Counted from the stretch's first letter, positions 28,597 to 40,484 are shown. The stretch is DNA of 64,000 bases from CAYSUS01 sp964434165 (GCA_964434165.1 CAYSUS010000004.1:70540-134539), one strand, 5' to 3'. The notes: a model not told the origin generated them from the sequence alone. Translations and numbers: made by a program.

Positions 28597-30969
28597 ATGT
28601 TGTTCCGATCATCCATCGCTCTGGTTGTCGTTCTTGCCAGCCCGACAATCCCGGCCGAGGGGCAGACGCGTGGCTGGGTCACGCCCGAGCAGGTCCGCAG
28701 GGCCATCGAGAAGGGGATCACGTTTCTGAAGAACGAGCAGAAGACGGACGGCTCGTGGGGCGACTGGATGGGCCAGCCCGGCGGTGTGACCTGCCTCTGT
28801 ACGCTGGCCCTGCTCAACGCCGGGGTGAAGCCCAGCGACGATCACATGAAGCGGGCGCTGTCGCACGTGCGCGACCTGCGCCCGGACTCGACCTACGCCC
28901 TGTCGCTTCAGACGATGGTCCTGTGCCAGGCGGAGCCGGAGAACGACGTGTCGCTGATTCGCAAGAACGTTGCCGCGCTGCTGGCGATTCAGAAGACCCA
29001 GGACGTGCCGCGCAAGGGCTCGTGGGCCTATCGCCGGACCCTGGGCGACGGCGACAACTCCAACACGCAGTTCGCGAACCTCGCGCTGTACGAGGCCGCG
29101 CGGGTCGGCGTCAGCCAGCCGACGCAGGACCGCAACTGGAGGCTGGCCAAGGCCTACTGGGAGGGCTGCCAGAACCCGGACGGCTCTTGGGGTTACTACA
29201 AGGGCGTGCCCGGCACGGGCAGCATGACGTGCGCGGGGATCGCCAGCCTGGTGATCTGCAACGAGATGGTCGAGCCGGACGCCGACGCCAAGCTCGACGG
29301 CGGCCGGATCGAGTGCTGCCGCCGGGCGGACGCGGACGAGGACCACGTGGAGCGGGGCCTTCGCTGGCTGGGACGGCACTTCTCCGTGGAGCGGAACCCC
29401 GGCGCCCGCCAGTGGCTCCTCTACTACCTTTACGGTGTGGAGCGTGTGGGCCGCATGACGGCCCAGCGCTTCATCGGCGGCCACGACTGGTATCGCGAGG
29501 GATGCGAGAAGCTCGTGCGCGACCTCTCGACCGGCGAGCTCCGCGACTTCTGGAAGGGCGTGGGCCACGCCGAGGACGATCCGCAGATCGCCACGTCCCT
29601 GGCCCTGTTGTTTCTCTCCAAGGGCCGCCGCCCCGTGCTGCTGGGCAAGCTGAAGTACGCCGCCGGCGAGGACTGGAACCATCACCGCAACGACGTGAAC
29701 CGCCTGACGCGCTACGTCGAGCCCCGCTGGGGCCTGGATCTCACCTGGCAGGTGATCGACCTCCGCGCGGCGTCGGTCGACGACCTGATGCAGTGCCCCG
29801 TGCTATTCATGAGCGGCAGCCAGGACCCGCTCCCCTCCTCCGCCGAGGGCCGCCGGCAATTGGGCCAGAAGCTGCGCGACTACCTGGACCGCGGCGGCTT
29901 CCTGTTCGTCGAGGCCAACTGCCGTGGCAAGGCCTTCGACCGGGGCCTGCGCGAGCTGATGCGGATCGTGTTTCCCGAGCCGGAGTACCGGCTGCGGGCC
30001 TTGCCGCCGGAGCATCCGATCTGGCGGGCCGAGGAGCAGGTCGATCCCCGCTTCCAGCGGCCCATGCTGGGCATCGAGTTCGGTTGCCGCACCAGCGTGG
30101 TCTATTGCCCGCCGTATCCGGAGGACGCGCCCGGCCCGTCGCTTTCCTGCCTGTGGGAGCTTTCGCGGTCGGGGGAAGACCGGTCGCTGCCCGCCGCCGT
30201 CCGGGCCCAGGTGGAGGCGGCCCTGTCGGTGGGCATCAACGTGCTGGCGTACGCCACCAACCGCGAGCTGAAGACCCGCGAGCAGTTCCTCCGCGAGCCG
30301 GAGCGGGCTGGCCCGGCCGACTCCATCGAGCGGGGCAAGCTCTACATCGCCAACCTCCGCCATCCGGGCGGATGCACGGCCGCGCCGCGGGCCCTGGTCA
30401 ACCTGCTCGAGGCGGCCGCGGCCCAGCTCAAGATTCGCGTCGGCGCGGAGGACCGCGAGATCCGTATCACGGACGAGGCCCTGTTCGACTATCACCTGGT
30501 GTTCATGCACGGGCGGAACCGCTTCCGGCTCACCGAGGAGGAGCGCGAGCGGCTGCGCACGTTCGTCGAGCGCGGGGGGATGGTCCTGGCCAACTCGATC
30601 TGCGCGAGCCAGCCGTTCACCGACTCGTTCCAGAGCGAGATGGCGCAGGTCTTCCCCAAGCATGCGCTGAAGACCATCCCGGTCTCCGACCCGTTGCTCA
30701 GCCCCAAGTACGGCGGCTTCGACCTGAAGACCGTCACACGTCGCGATCCCGAGACGCGCGGCGCGTCCGGCCCGATGCGGGCCAACCTCCGCAAGGTTCC
30801 GCCCCTGCTGAAGGGCGTCGAGATCGACGGACGCTGGGCCGTCGTCTTTTCCCCCTACGACCTGAGCTGCGCGTTGGAAAAGCAGGGCTCCCTGGAGTGC
30901 AAGGGATACACGCGCGAGGATGCCGCGCGGATCGGACTGAACGTGTTGCTGTATTCGTTGCATGAGTAG
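28597..30969 (+). CDS. Secreted DUF4159 protein with terpenoid-cyclase-like repeats
   Basis: This 790-aa exported protein has a short signal peptide (IALVVVLASPTIPAEG). The N-terminal half is made of alpha/alpha-barrel repeats of the prenyltransferase/squalene-cyclase type (ITFLKNEQKTDGSWGDW; CQNPDGSWGYYKG). Two DUF4159 domains follow (PVLFMSGSQDPLP, then LRDYLDRGGFLFVEANC; and KLYIANLRHPGG). DUF4159 resembles a class I amidotransferase-like fold without obvious catalytic residues. Planctomycete genomes commonly carry this architecture beside DUF58 and moxR. It may be a client or partner of that chaperone system. Function is unknown. Confidence 0.9.
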   Translation: MLFRSSIALVVVLASPTIPAEGQTRGWVTPEQVRRAIEKGITFLKNEQKTDGSWGDWMGQPGGVTCLCTLALLNAGVKPSDDHMKRALSHVRDLRPDSTYALSLQTMVLCQAEPENDVSLIRKNVAALLAIQKTQDVPRKGSWAYRRTLGDGDNSNTQFANLALYEAARVGVSQPTQDRNWRLAKAYWEGCQNPDGSWGYYKGVPGTGSMTCAGIASLVICNEMVEPDADAKLDGGRIECCRRADADEDHVERGLRWLGRHFSVERNPGARQWLLYYLYGVERVGRMTAQRFIGGHDWYREGCEKLVRDLSTGELRDFWKGVGHAEDDPQIATSLALLFLSKGRRPVLLGKLKYAAGEDWNHHRNDVNRLTRYVEPRWGLDLTWQVIDLRAASVDDLMQCPVLFMSGSQDPLPSSAEGRRQLGQKLRDYLDRGGFLFVEANCRGKAFDRGLRELMRIVFPEPEYRLRALPPEHPIWRAEEQVDPRFQRPMLGIEFGCRTSVVYCPPYPEDAPGPSLSCLWELSRSGEDRSLPAAVRAQVEAALSVGINVLAYATNRELKTREQFLREPERAGPADSIERGKLYIANLRHPGGCTAAPRALVNLLEAAAAQLKIRVGAEDREIRITDEALFDYHLVFMHGRNRFRLTEEERERLRTFVERGGMVLANSICASQPFTDSFQSEMAQVFPKHALKTIPVSDPLLSPKYGGFDLKTVTRRDPETRGASGPMRANLRKVPPLLKGVEIDGRWAVVFSPYDLSCALEKQGSLECKGYTREDAARIGLNVLLYSLHE

Positions 30970-30974
30970 CCGCG

Positions 30975-31040
30975 AGGACTTCCGACGTCTTGGGTGTGAA
31001 CGTTTCGGCTTCCGAACTCTCCAGGACTTCGGAAGTCTGC
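30975..31040. repeat. Palindromic dispersed repeat, family B
   Basis: GAGGACTTCCGACGTCTTGG (about 30974-30993) and CCAGGACTTCGGAAGTCTGC (31021-31040) are inverted relative to one another. A central piece CTTCCGAACTCTCC carries a third half. It lies immediately after the DUF4159 stop codon. Confidence 0.75.
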
Positions 31041-31125
31041 GGGTCGCGTTCTCCTGAGGATGCGGCGGAAGCCCGCCGCCTAAGGTGGATTCCAGCCTCC
31101 TGACCCCTGACCCCTGCCTCTCGCC

Positions 31126-32412
31126 TTGTCGCCTTCAAGCCGCCAGCTCGTGATGGTTCTGATCTTCGCGACGGCGGTCCGCGCGGGAGGGCTGGCGTTT
31201 ACTTCCGAGTGCCTTCGGGCCGATCCGGACGGTTACGCGGCGGTTGCGGGGAATCTCCTGGAGTGCGGCACGCTCGGCCACGGGCAGGAGCCGACCGCCT
31301 TTCGGCCACCGCTGTACCCGTTGCTGCTGGCCGGGGCCCGGGCCCTGGCACCATGCGATCTCCTTGCCGTTGCCGCCGCGCACGTGGCCATGGGCGCGGC
31401 CACGGCGGGGCTGGTGTACTGGCTGGCGCGTCGGAGCGGGCTGGGGCGGGCGGCGCTGCTGGCCGCGGTGCTGGTCGTCGTCGATCCGATCCTGCTCAGG
31501 CAGTCCACGCTGCGCATGACCGAGACCCCGGCCGCCCTGTTGGGCGCGGCGGCCCTGGTGGCCCTAACGCAGCTTACGGAGCGGCCCACGGCGGCTCGCG
31601 GTGCCGTGGCCGGGGCACTTCTGGCGCTGGCGGCCTTGTGCCGGGCGGAGCTGATGCTCTGGCTGGTGGCGGCGTGTTTGGCGCTGCCGTGGCTGGTGGG
31701 CACGGGACGCCGCCAGACGGGGCCGATCCTCGCCCTGGTGGCGGCCGCGGTCCTCGTGCTGGCCCCTTGGGCGGCGAGGAACTGGATCCTGCTGGGCCGC
31801 CCGGTCGTGACGACCACGCACGGCGGTTACACGCTGCTCCTGGCGAACAACCGGTACTTCTACCGTCATCTCGAGGAGGGCCGCTGGTGCGAGCCGTGGG
31901 ACGCGGCGGACTTCCACGCGGCGTGGGCGCGGCGGCGCAAGCAACTCATCCCGGCGAGCGAGCTGGCCGCGGACCGGCAGGCCTACCGCGACGCCTTCGA
32001 GGAGGCTACCGCTCAGCCCGGCTGGTTCGCCTTGGCGTGCGCCGTGCGGGCCGGACGGTTCTGGCAGCTCGTTCCTCACCCGCGCAGCCCGGACGAGCGC
32101 GGCCGGCACAAGGCCGTCCGATGGCTAGTTGGGTTATGGTATGCCGGGACGCTGGCTCTGGCGGTGGTGGGCCTATGGCGCGTGCTGGCGCGTGGCGAGG
32201 GGACGACGAGGCTGCGCCGCGCCATGACCTGGGCCGCGGTGATGACCGGCGTGCTGTTCGCCGTCCACCTCGTGTACTGGACCGACATGCGGATGCGGGC
32301 GCCGGCCGCAGCCGCCCTGGCGCTGGCGGCCGCGGCCGGCGTCGGGGCCGGGCGTCGCGAGGGGCGTAACTTGAAATCTGGCTTGGCTTTATCTACCGGT
32401 CTCGGGCCTTGA
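31126..32412 (+). CDS. Glycosyltransferase family 39-type membrane protein
   Basis: This protein of about 428 aa has roughly nine hydrophobic helices of the ArnT/PMT type. The first loop has the family acidic motif (ECLRADPDGYAAVAGNLLE) and FRPPLYPLLLAGA, and the central helix region has ILLRQSTLRMTETPAALLG. Such enzymes transfer sugars from polyprenyl-phosphate donors to lipid A, proteins or glycans at the outer face of the inner membrane. The start is uncertain: TTG 31126 gives the longest frame, and ATG 31153 would still keep the first helix. No operon partner is close. Confidence 0.78.
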   Translation: MSPSSRQLVMVLIFATAVRAGGLAFTSECLRADPDGYAAVAGNLLECGTLGHGQEPTAFRPPLYPLLLAGARALAPCDLLAVAAAHVAMGAATAGLVYWLARRSGLGRAALLAAVLVVVDPILLRQSTLRMTETPAALLGAAALVALTQLTERPTAARGAVAGALLALAALCRAELMLWLVAACLALPWLVGTGRRQTGPILALVAAAVLVLAPWAARNWILLGRPVVTTTHGGYTLLLANNRYFYRHLEEGRWCEPWDAADFHAAWARRRKQLIPASELAADRQAYRDAFEEATAQPGWFALACAVRAGRFWQLVPHPRSPDERGRHKAVRWLVGLWYAGTLALAVVGLWRVLARGEGTTRLRRAMTWAAVMTGVLFAVHLVYWTDMRMRAPAAAALALAAAAGVGAGRREGRNLKSGLALSTGLGP

Positions 32413-32742
32413 ACCTGCCTTGATTCACGAGGTCGGCCTCCCTATAATCCGGCGGTTTCTCGGGACGGATCCCGCAAGCCGTAAGTCTCCTCCAGTATTC
32501 CGCTTATCGTCCCGGCGCCGAAAGCCTCTTCTTCTCGGCGGTGCCGGAGCGGCAAGGACGCCTGTCTGCTGTACCATCGTCTCGCCAGGAGAACGGCTGG
32601 GCCTGCGCGCCGCGCGCGACGCCGATGCGCGACCGCCACCGCTCTGCGCGCCTCGGCTCTGGCGGCCCTTGCCGCGGCGGCCTGTCTGGGACTGCTGCCG
32701 TGCACCTGTAGCGGCCAGGTCGATCTGCCCGAGCCCGCGGTC

Positions 32743-35700
32743 GTGCACCCGATCTCGATCGCCGCGCAGCAGGGAGTGCGGTGGACGCGGGGCTCCACGG
32801 AGATCTGGGTGCTCAAGGGCGATTGCCGCATCGTGCAGGGGGCCTCGTCCGCACGGGCCCAGCAGGCCGTGCTGTGGATCGTCCGCGACAGCCGATTTGA
32901 GGCGGGCCGCACGCGGGTGGTCGCCTACCTGGAGGGCGAAGTGCGGGTCGATCGCCGCCACGACACGGTCGCGGCCAAGGTGGCGGACCGCGCCTGGCTG
33001 GGCCGGTTCCTCACCGAGGCCCACGCGTACGTCGATGTCCGTCACCGGGCGGAGCGCCCGGAGGCCGAGCCGCCGATCTTCGCCCGCGCCGTGGCCCGGC
33101 GCGATCAAGGGCCGCAAGCTGCCGTCGTGCGAGCCCAGAACGAGCCTGCCGCGCCGGCGCCCCGCGGCGGGACTCCGACGCCGGCGCCCGCTCCGCCCGA
33201 TTCCGAGACGCCGGGGCTGCTCCCGCGGGCCTTGGCGGCTCCCCAGACGGGGCCCGAGCCAGCGATCGAATCGGCCGCGCCCCCGCCCGGCACCCGCCGC
33301 ATCCGGCTCTTCTCGCGGAGCGACGTCCGCATCCGCGCCCGCTGGTTCCCCGATCCCGACACCAACGTGGGCATCGCGGTGATCGACGCCGGGGTGAATC
33401 TGATCATCGACAACCTCCAGGGCTACGGCACGCTCGACATCTCCGCCGACCGCGTGGTCATCTGGACCACCGCCGAGCAGGAGCCCGGCCTGCGGGGCGA
33501 GACCGTCCAGGACGACCAGACGCCCCTGGAGGTGTACATGGAAGGCAACGTGGTCTTCCGCCAGGGCGAGCGCGTGATCTACGCCGATCGCATGTACTAC
33601 GACGTCCGTTCGCACCGCGGCACCGTGCTGGGCGCGGAGATCCTCACGCCGGCGCCGGGCTACGAGGGCCTGCTGCGTTTTCGCAGCGAGGTCGTGCAGC
33701 AGACGGGCCGCGACCGCTTCTTCGCCCGCGAGTCGTTCATCACCTCCAGCCGGATGGGCATCCCGCGGTATCGGCTCCAGGCAAGCCAGATCGAGTTCCA
33801 GGATATCCAGCAGCCACGGATCGATCCGTTCACCGGCGCGCCCCGGCTCGACCCCGAGACCCTCGAGCCCACGGTCGATCATCAGCAGTTGGCGACCGCC
33901 CGAAACAACTTCCTCCTGTTGGGCGAAGTGCCGGTCTTCTACTGGCCGATCATCGCGGCCGACGTCAGCGACCCGACCTACTACATCCGCCGCGCCCAGT
34001 ACAAGAACGACAAGACCTACGGGCACCAGATCCTCACGGAATGGGACGCCTTCCAGCTCCTGGGGATCGGCGACAAGCCGGCGGGCACCAACTGGGACGT
34101 GAGCCTCGACTACCTCAGCAAGCGGGGATTCGGCCACGGAACCACGTTCACCTACAACCGGCCGCGGCTGCTGTGGCTGGACGGCCCGGCCTCGGGACTG
34201 CTGGACTACTGGGGCATCAAGGACCACGGCGACGACCTGATCAGCGGGCCGGGCTGGGTCCCGCCCGAGGCCGATTATCGCTACCGGCTCTTCAGCCGGC
34301 ACCGGCAGGAGCTGGCGCGCGAGTTCCAGCTCACCGGAGAGCTCGGCTGGATCAGCGATCGCAACTTCCTCCAGCAATACTTCACGCGCGAGTGGGACAC
34401 TTTCAAGGACCAGACGACCGGCGTGGAGCTGAAGCGCACCCGCGACAACATCTCGTGGAGCATCACGGCCGATGCCCGGGTGAACGACTTCTTCACCCAG
34501 ACCGAGTGGCTGCCGCGGGGCGATCATTTCTGGCTGGGGCAGCCGGTCGCCGAGGCCCTGACGTGGTTCGAGCATTCCAGCGCGGCCTACGCGCGGTTCC
34601 GCACGACGACCGTGCCGACCGCCGCTCAGGACGCGGCCCTGTTCACCTACCTGCCCTGGGAGTCGCCCGCCCCGCGGGGCGCCCCCCTCGTCCCGCTCGA
34701 CGCCGAGGGCGAGCGCCTCGCCACGCGCCAGGAGATCGACTGGCCGTTCCAGCTCGGCCCGGTCAAGGTCGTGCCCTACGCCCTGGGCGAGCTGGCCCAC
34801 TGGGGAGAGGACCGCGAGGGGGACGACCTCCAGCGGGTTTACTACCAGACGGGCGTGCGCGCCAGCCTGCCCATGTGGCGGACGTTCCCGCAGATCGAAA
34901 GCCAGCTCTGGAACGTCCACGGCATCGCCCACAAAGTGGTGTTCGACGCCGAGTTCGCGTTCTCCGAGGCCAACCGCGACCTGGATGACCTGCCGCTTTA
35001 CGACCCGATCGACGACGACTCGATCGAGACCATCCGCCGCCGATTCGCCGTCACGACCTTCGGGGTGCCCGCCGGCACCGTGGCCGCCATCCCCCGGCAG
35101 TTCGACGAGCGGCTGTACGCAGTGCGCTCCGGGCTGGCCGGCGCGGTCACCGGCCCCACGGAGATCGCCGAGGACCTCATGGCCCTGCGCCTGGGCATGC
35201 GCCACCGCTGGCAGACCAAGCGCGGCCGCCCCGATCGCCGGCGGATCATCGATTGGATCACGCTCGACACCAACGCCGTGGTCTTCCCCGACCCCGACCG
35301 CGACAACTTCGGCACCTCGGTCGGGCTGGTGGACTACGACTTCCGCTGGTTCGTGGGCGACCGGCTTACGCTCTCCTCGGAGGGCCTGTTCGACTTCTTC
35401 CAGGACGGAGCCCAGATCATCACCATCGGCGCCCACCTCCAGCGCCCTCCCCGCGGCAACGTGTACGTCGGGCTCCGCTTGCTCGAAGGCCCGATCAGCA
35501 GCCAGGTGTTCATCACGTCCCTGGCCTACCGCATGAGCCCCAAATGGTACGGATTGGTGTCGGCCTCCGTGGACCTGAAGGGCGAGAACATCGGCCAGAG
35601 CGTGTCCGTCACGCGGATCGGCGAGTCGCTGCTCATGTCGCTGGGCGTGTCGGTCGATGCCATCCGCGGCGATTCGAGCGTGTTCTTCGCCGTCGAGCCG

Positions 35701-35772
35701 CGGTTCCTGCCCAAGGGAAGACTCGCCCGCGCTACCTCGGTCGAGACGGCCGGGCTGCGCAAGCTCGAATAG
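32743..35772 (+). CDS. LptD/OstA-like outer-membrane beta-barrel protein
   Basis: From the GTG at 32743 this frame encodes 1009 aa. An OstA/LptA-like beta-jellyroll lies at about residues 215-330 (EVYMEGNVVFRQGERVIYAD, then RMYYDVRSHRGTVLGAE). A large antiparallel beta-barrel domain of LptD type follows, with many alternating strands such as GNVYVGLRLLEGPISSQVFI. It would insert lipopolysaccharide or another envelope lipid into the outer membrane. The frame continues upstream of 32743 into a signal-peptide-like stretch (LRASALAALAAAACLGLLP), but no ATG, GTG or TTG lies in frame there. The true start is probably near 32625-32650 and the 5' end may carry a frameshift. Confidence 0.82.
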   Translation: MHPISIAAQQGVRWTRGSTEIWVLKGDCRIVQGASSARAQQAVLWIVRDSRFEAGRTRVVAYLEGEVRVDRRHDTVAAKVADRAWLGRFLTEAHAYVDVRHRAERPEAEPPIFARAVARRDQGPQAAVVRAQNEPAAPAPRGGTPTPAPAPPDSETPGLLPRALAAPQTGPEPAIESAAPPPGTRRIRLFSRSDVRIRARWFPDPDTNVGIAVIDAGVNLIIDNLQGYGTLDISADRVVIWTTAEQEPGLRGETVQDDQTPLEVYMEGNVVFRQGERVIYADRMYYDVRSHRGTVLGAEILTPAPGYEGLLRFRSEVVQQTGRDRFFARESFITSSRMGIPRYRLQASQIEFQDIQQPRIDPFTGAPRLDPETLEPTVDHQQLATARNNFLLLGEVPVFYWPIIAADVSDPTYYIRRAQYKNDKTYGHQILTEWDAFQLLGIGDKPAGTNWDVSLDYLSKRGFGHGTTFTYNRPRLLWLDGPASGLLDYWGIKDHGDDLISGPGWVPPEADYRYRLFSRHRQELAREFQLTGELGWISDRNFLQQYFTREWDTFKDQTTGVELKRTRDNISWSITADARVNDFFTQTEWLPRGDHFWLGQPVAEALTWFEHSSAAYARFRTTTVPTAAQDAALFTYLPWESPAPRGAPLVPLDAEGERLATRQEIDWPFQLGPVKVVPYALGELAHWGEDREGDDLQRVYYQTGVRASLPMWRTFPQIESQLWNVHGIAHKVVFDAEFAFSEANRDLDDLPLYDPIDDDSIETIRRRFAVTTFGVPAGTVAAIPRQFDERLYAVRSGLAGAVTGPTEIAEDLMALRLGMRHRWQTKRGRPDRRRIIDWITLDTNAVVFPDPDRDNFGTSVGLVDYDFRWFVGDRLTLSSEGLFDFFQDGAQIITIGAHLQRPPRGNVYVGLRLLEGPISSQVFITSLAYRMSPKWYGLVSASVDLKGENIGQSVSVTRIGESLLMSLGVSVDAIRGDSSVFFAVEPRFLPKGRLARATSVETAGLRKLE

Positions 35773-35847
35773 CGGCGCGCCCGCGCGGGTGTCGGCCCTT
35801 CGCCATCTCCCTTGCGGGGCCGCAGCCCGGAGGCCATCATACGCTCC

Positions 35848-36240
35848 ATGCAAGATCCGCGCGACCGTCCCACCGAGAGGACCTGGGTGGAGAAATTCCG
35901 CGACGCCTTCCGCGGGGTCAAGGCCGGCGTGCGCGGCCAAAGCAGCTTCTTCGTCCATTTCTTCCTCGCGGCCGCCGTGATCGCCGCCGCCGCCATCATG
36001 GAAATCGGCCTGACCGGCTGGTGCCTCCTGCTGCTGTGCATCGCCCTGGTGCTCACCGCCGAGATGTTCAACAGCGCCCTGGAATGGATGGGCCGGGCGA
36101 TGACCGACCAGTTCAACCCCGACCTCGGCCGGGCCCTGGACATCGGCAGCGCCGCCGTGTTGATGGCGTCCTTCGGCGCGGCCATCGTGGGCGCGATCGT
36201 GTTCCTCCATCGCCTCGGCGAGATGCTCGCCTGGTGGTGA
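35848..36240 (+). CDS. dgkA: Diacylglycerol kinase / undecaprenol kinase
   Basis: This 130-aa integral membrane kinase of the DgkA family recycles diacylglycerol or phosphorylates undecaprenol. It has a cytosolic amphipathic helix (KFRDAFRGVKAGVRGQSSF) and three membrane helices. The catalytic region is EMFNSALEWMGRAMTDQFNP, with LGRALDIGSAAVLMASFGAA in helix 3. The length is normal. ATG 35848 is preferred to an upstream TTG at 35812. It follows the LptD-like gene by 75 bases on the same strand. Confidence 0.93.
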   Translation: MQDPRDRPTERTWVEKFRDAFRGVKAGVRGQSSFFVHFFLAAAVIAAAAIMEIGLTGWCLLLLCIALVLTAEMFNSALEWMGRAMTDQFNPDLGRALDIGSAAVLMASFGAAIVGAIVFLHRLGEMLAWW

Positions 36241-36837
36241 CTCCGACCGTGCCGGCAGCAGGATGAACCCCTCTGTATAGCGGGTATTGCGGCGCACGGG
36301 GGCCCGCGTTTTGCAGAGGAGCCGGCGGGGCCGCGGGACCCTGATCTCCTTATCAGGAAAACCTTTGCGCCGCCGGCGTCGCCGACGCGGCCAGGCTGGA
36401 GGGCCGCGTGTTGGTCAACCGATGCGAGTTTTTCCAGCCGGCATCCCCCTGGCAGGGGACTCATGCCGCGAGATCGCAGCAAGGTGTTTCCTTGCAAGGG
36501 GTTTGGACGATCGCCCTTCGAGGGCCGGGGGCTCATGCTTCCTGACCACGCAACGCGGGGGCTTCTCTGGGCCGACCGCCGCCGCCCGACCCGCTTCGGC
36601 CAGGCGGAAACGTTCCCAAGTTCCCAATAGCCGCATTCTGCCGCGCTGCCGCGGGGGTTCAAGCCGTGGGAATTGGGCCGTCTTTCCCTCGTCCCCAGGC
36701 GCCCGCCTGAGGACGCATTGCCGCGGAGGCTCCCCCTCCGTCTGGAACCGGCTGAGGCAGAGCCTCACCTGCCGGGGCTTTCCAGGGCAGAGACCTGGAA
36801 CGAGCGACCGCGCGAGCGCGTTGTCAATCGCGCCCCT
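36241..36837. other. Intergenic region without recognised gene
   Basis: About 600 bases between dgkA and the end of nadE. Short self-complementary pieces occur, such as CCTTGCAAGG (36490-36499), and one open frame on the minus strand (36415-36768) has no protein-like composition. I see no RNA gene, promoter or terminator with confidence. The texture resembles the repeat-rich gaps elsewhere in the window. Confidence 0.5.
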
Positions 36838-38864
36838 TCACGGTCGCGGTTCCGAATCCTGCGGCCCCCTGCCGACCTTCAACCCCTGCACATACGCCCG
36901 CAACTCCTCCAGCTCCCGCGCGTAGCCGCCGGAGAGGATGGGGAAGCGGCACCAGGTCTTGGGGTCGAGGTTCTCGTCGTCCACGTGGAACGACGGGGCA
37001 TAGCGCTCCCGCTTCCACTGGTTGCGGCACCAGAGGCGGAAGAAGCGGCCCACCCAGGTTTCCAGCTCGTCGGCCGTGTACTGGGGGAACTGCGACCGGG
37101 CGAGGCGAAAACACTCCAGCGGCGACTGCTTGTCGCGGATCGCCGCGCGCTCCACCGCGTCGAGCACCTCGTACGGCATGAGGTCGTCCTCGTCCGTCTG
37201 CTTCGACGAGGGAGGGCGGAGCTCGGCCGTGGGCTGCTGCCCGGTCACCGCCTCCAGGGCGGGAACGGCGTGAAAGCCCTCGGGCCCCTCGGTCTGGAGC
37301 CAGCGGAGCCAGTGGCGGAGGAACGCCTTGTCGATGCCCGCGATGGGGCTCAGTCCGCCGCAGGTGTCGCCGTCCATGGTGGCGTAGCCGACCGCGGCCT
37401 CGCTGCGGTTGCTGGTGGCCAGGAGCAGGGCGCCCTTGACGTTGGCCAGCATCCACACGTTGGGCCCGCGCACGCGGGCCTGGATGTTCTGCAGGGCCAG
37501 GTCGTCCGTCTCCCAGGTCAGCTTGCGGCCCAAAACGCCTTCGATCCCCGCGACGTAGCCCTGGACCAGCTCGTCGATCCGGAGGCAGGAGAACTCGGCG
37601 CCGATCGACTCGGCCACGTCCCGCGCCGCGTCGCGCGTGGTCTGGCTGCTGTTCTTCGAGCCCTGATACACGCAGTGCAAGAGGCGCCGCACGCGCTCGC
37701 GGTTGTCGGTCGCCTGGGCCAGGTCGGGCATGTGGGAGAGCGCCTTGGCAAAGCCCTCCGGCCCCAGGTCGCGCAAGGCCGCATCGACCATCAGGCCCAC
37801 CAGGCAGGCCGTGGCCGAGGAGTCGGCCCCGCCGCTTAAGCTCACGATGAACCCCCGCGAGCGGCTCTTGCGCATGTAATCGAAAAGCCCCAACGGGATC
37901 GCCCGGGCGAACTCCTCCTCCTTGATCCGAGGGCCGCTCTCCCAGGGGGCGAAGTCGGGCGCGGCCACCTCGGGCTCGACGTCCGGGTAATCGAGGTCGC
38001 AGCGCACGCGCACGTCGTCTTGGCTCGACAGGTCGGGCTGGAAGCTGCCGGTCCGGGCGTGGTTCATGCGCGTCGAGGTGACGTCGATCACGGCCGTGGT
38101 CAGCTCCACGGGGCGATAGGAGAACCGCGGACCGGCCGCGACGAGCTTGCCGGCCGAGGCGATCAGGGCCCCGCCGTCGTAGATCACGCGCCCGGATTCG
38201 TTGCCCAGCAGGTTCGAGTAGATGTAGCTCACGCTGAACGCGCGCGAGCCCTCGATGACGAACCGCTTGCGCACGTCGAACTTGCCGAAGGCGAAGTGGC
38301 TGGAGCTGGGGTTGAGGATGATGTCGATCCCGCGCAGCGACAGCGTGCCGCCGGGCCTCTGCGCGACCCACGCGTCTTCGCAGATCTCAAAGCCGATCGT
38401 CACCCCGCCGACGTCGAAGAACACGTCGCCGATCGGATAGGGCGAACCTGCGACCGTGATCGCGTCGCGCAGGCCCCCGGGCCACGGCTTGAACCAGCGG
38501 GGCTCGTAGTGCAGGCCCTCGCCGGCCAGGAACCGCTTGGCCGCGAAGCCCGCGATCCGGCCGTCCACCGCCAGGCAGGCCGTGTTGAACAGGGCGTTCT
38601 TGTGCAACAGCGGCAGCCCCAGCGAGACGGCCATGCCCCGGGTCTCGGGGACGACCTCGCCGAGCACGTCCACGGCCACGCGCTGCAGGTCCGGGGCGTG
38701 GAAGGCGTCCTCGCAACCGTAGCCCGTAATGCACAGCTCGGGAAGGCAGAGGACCTTCACCCCGGCCTCCCTGGCCTGGTCGATGGCGGCGAGGATGTTC
38801 CGCCGGTTGTTGTCCCAGTCGAGCGGCGTCTGGTTGAGCACCGCCGCGCCGACGCGAATGCGGG

Positions 38865-38868
<4 letters not shown>
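36838..38868 (-). CDS. nadE: Glutamine-dependent NAD+ synthetase
   Basis: This 676-aa enzyme makes NAD+ from deamido-NAD, ATP and glutamine. The N-terminal nitrilase-type glutaminase keeps the Glu-Lys-Cys triad (Glu44 in CLPELCITGYG, Lys111 in FAAKRFL, Cys163 in FEICEDAW). The C-terminal synthetase has the PP-loop SGGADSS at 345-351. The length matches the two-domain class. The start overlaps the pncB stop by four bases (ATGA), which implies translational coupling. The pair forms the last steps of Preiss-Handler NAD salvage. Confidence 0.97.
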
Positions 38869-40367
<1,499 letters not shown>

Positions 40368-40392
40368 GGGCTCAGGATGCTGTACGCGGGAG

Positions 40393-40415
40393 GTTCCCAC
40401 GCAGAGCGTGGGAAC
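40393..40415. repeat. Perfect hairpin of the GTTCCCACGC type
   Basis: GTTCCCACGC, AGA, GCGTGGGAAC is a perfect 10-pair palindrome with a three-base loop. A second, degenerate copy lies at 40586-40610. It sits in the leader of pncB, between its promoter and ATG. This sequence type is a common dispersed element in environmental genomes, so it may be a repeat rather than a regulator. Confidence 0.75.
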
Positions 40416-40461
40416 ACGCTGGTTCGTTGACAGGACGAAGCGTCACTGCGTCCCGCCTTCT

Positions 40462-40484
40462 CTTAGTGTAATCATTACACGAAG
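40462..40484 (-). promoter_or_regulatory. Palindromic operator before pncB-nadE
   Basis: CTTAGTGTAAT (40462-40472), a central C, and ATTACACGAAG (40474-40484) form a palindrome with 10 of 11 positions matching and a perfect 7-base core. Its AT content is unusual here. It overlaps the -10 region of the pncB promoter. A repressor of NAD metabolism such as NrtR or NiaR is plausible, but which one cannot be told from this. Confidence 0.7.

Noticed and set aside
32425..36297. Very long open frame (about 1290 codons) on the minus strand
   Set aside because: It is antisense to the LptD-like and dgkA genes. Its composition is His/Gly/Arg-rich without domains, as expected for a GC-rich shadow frame.
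36415..36768. Minus-strand frame of 117 codons in the dgkA-nadE gap
   Set aside because: Arg/Pro-rich, no family resemblance, no ribosome site. It was kept only as part of the intergenic note.
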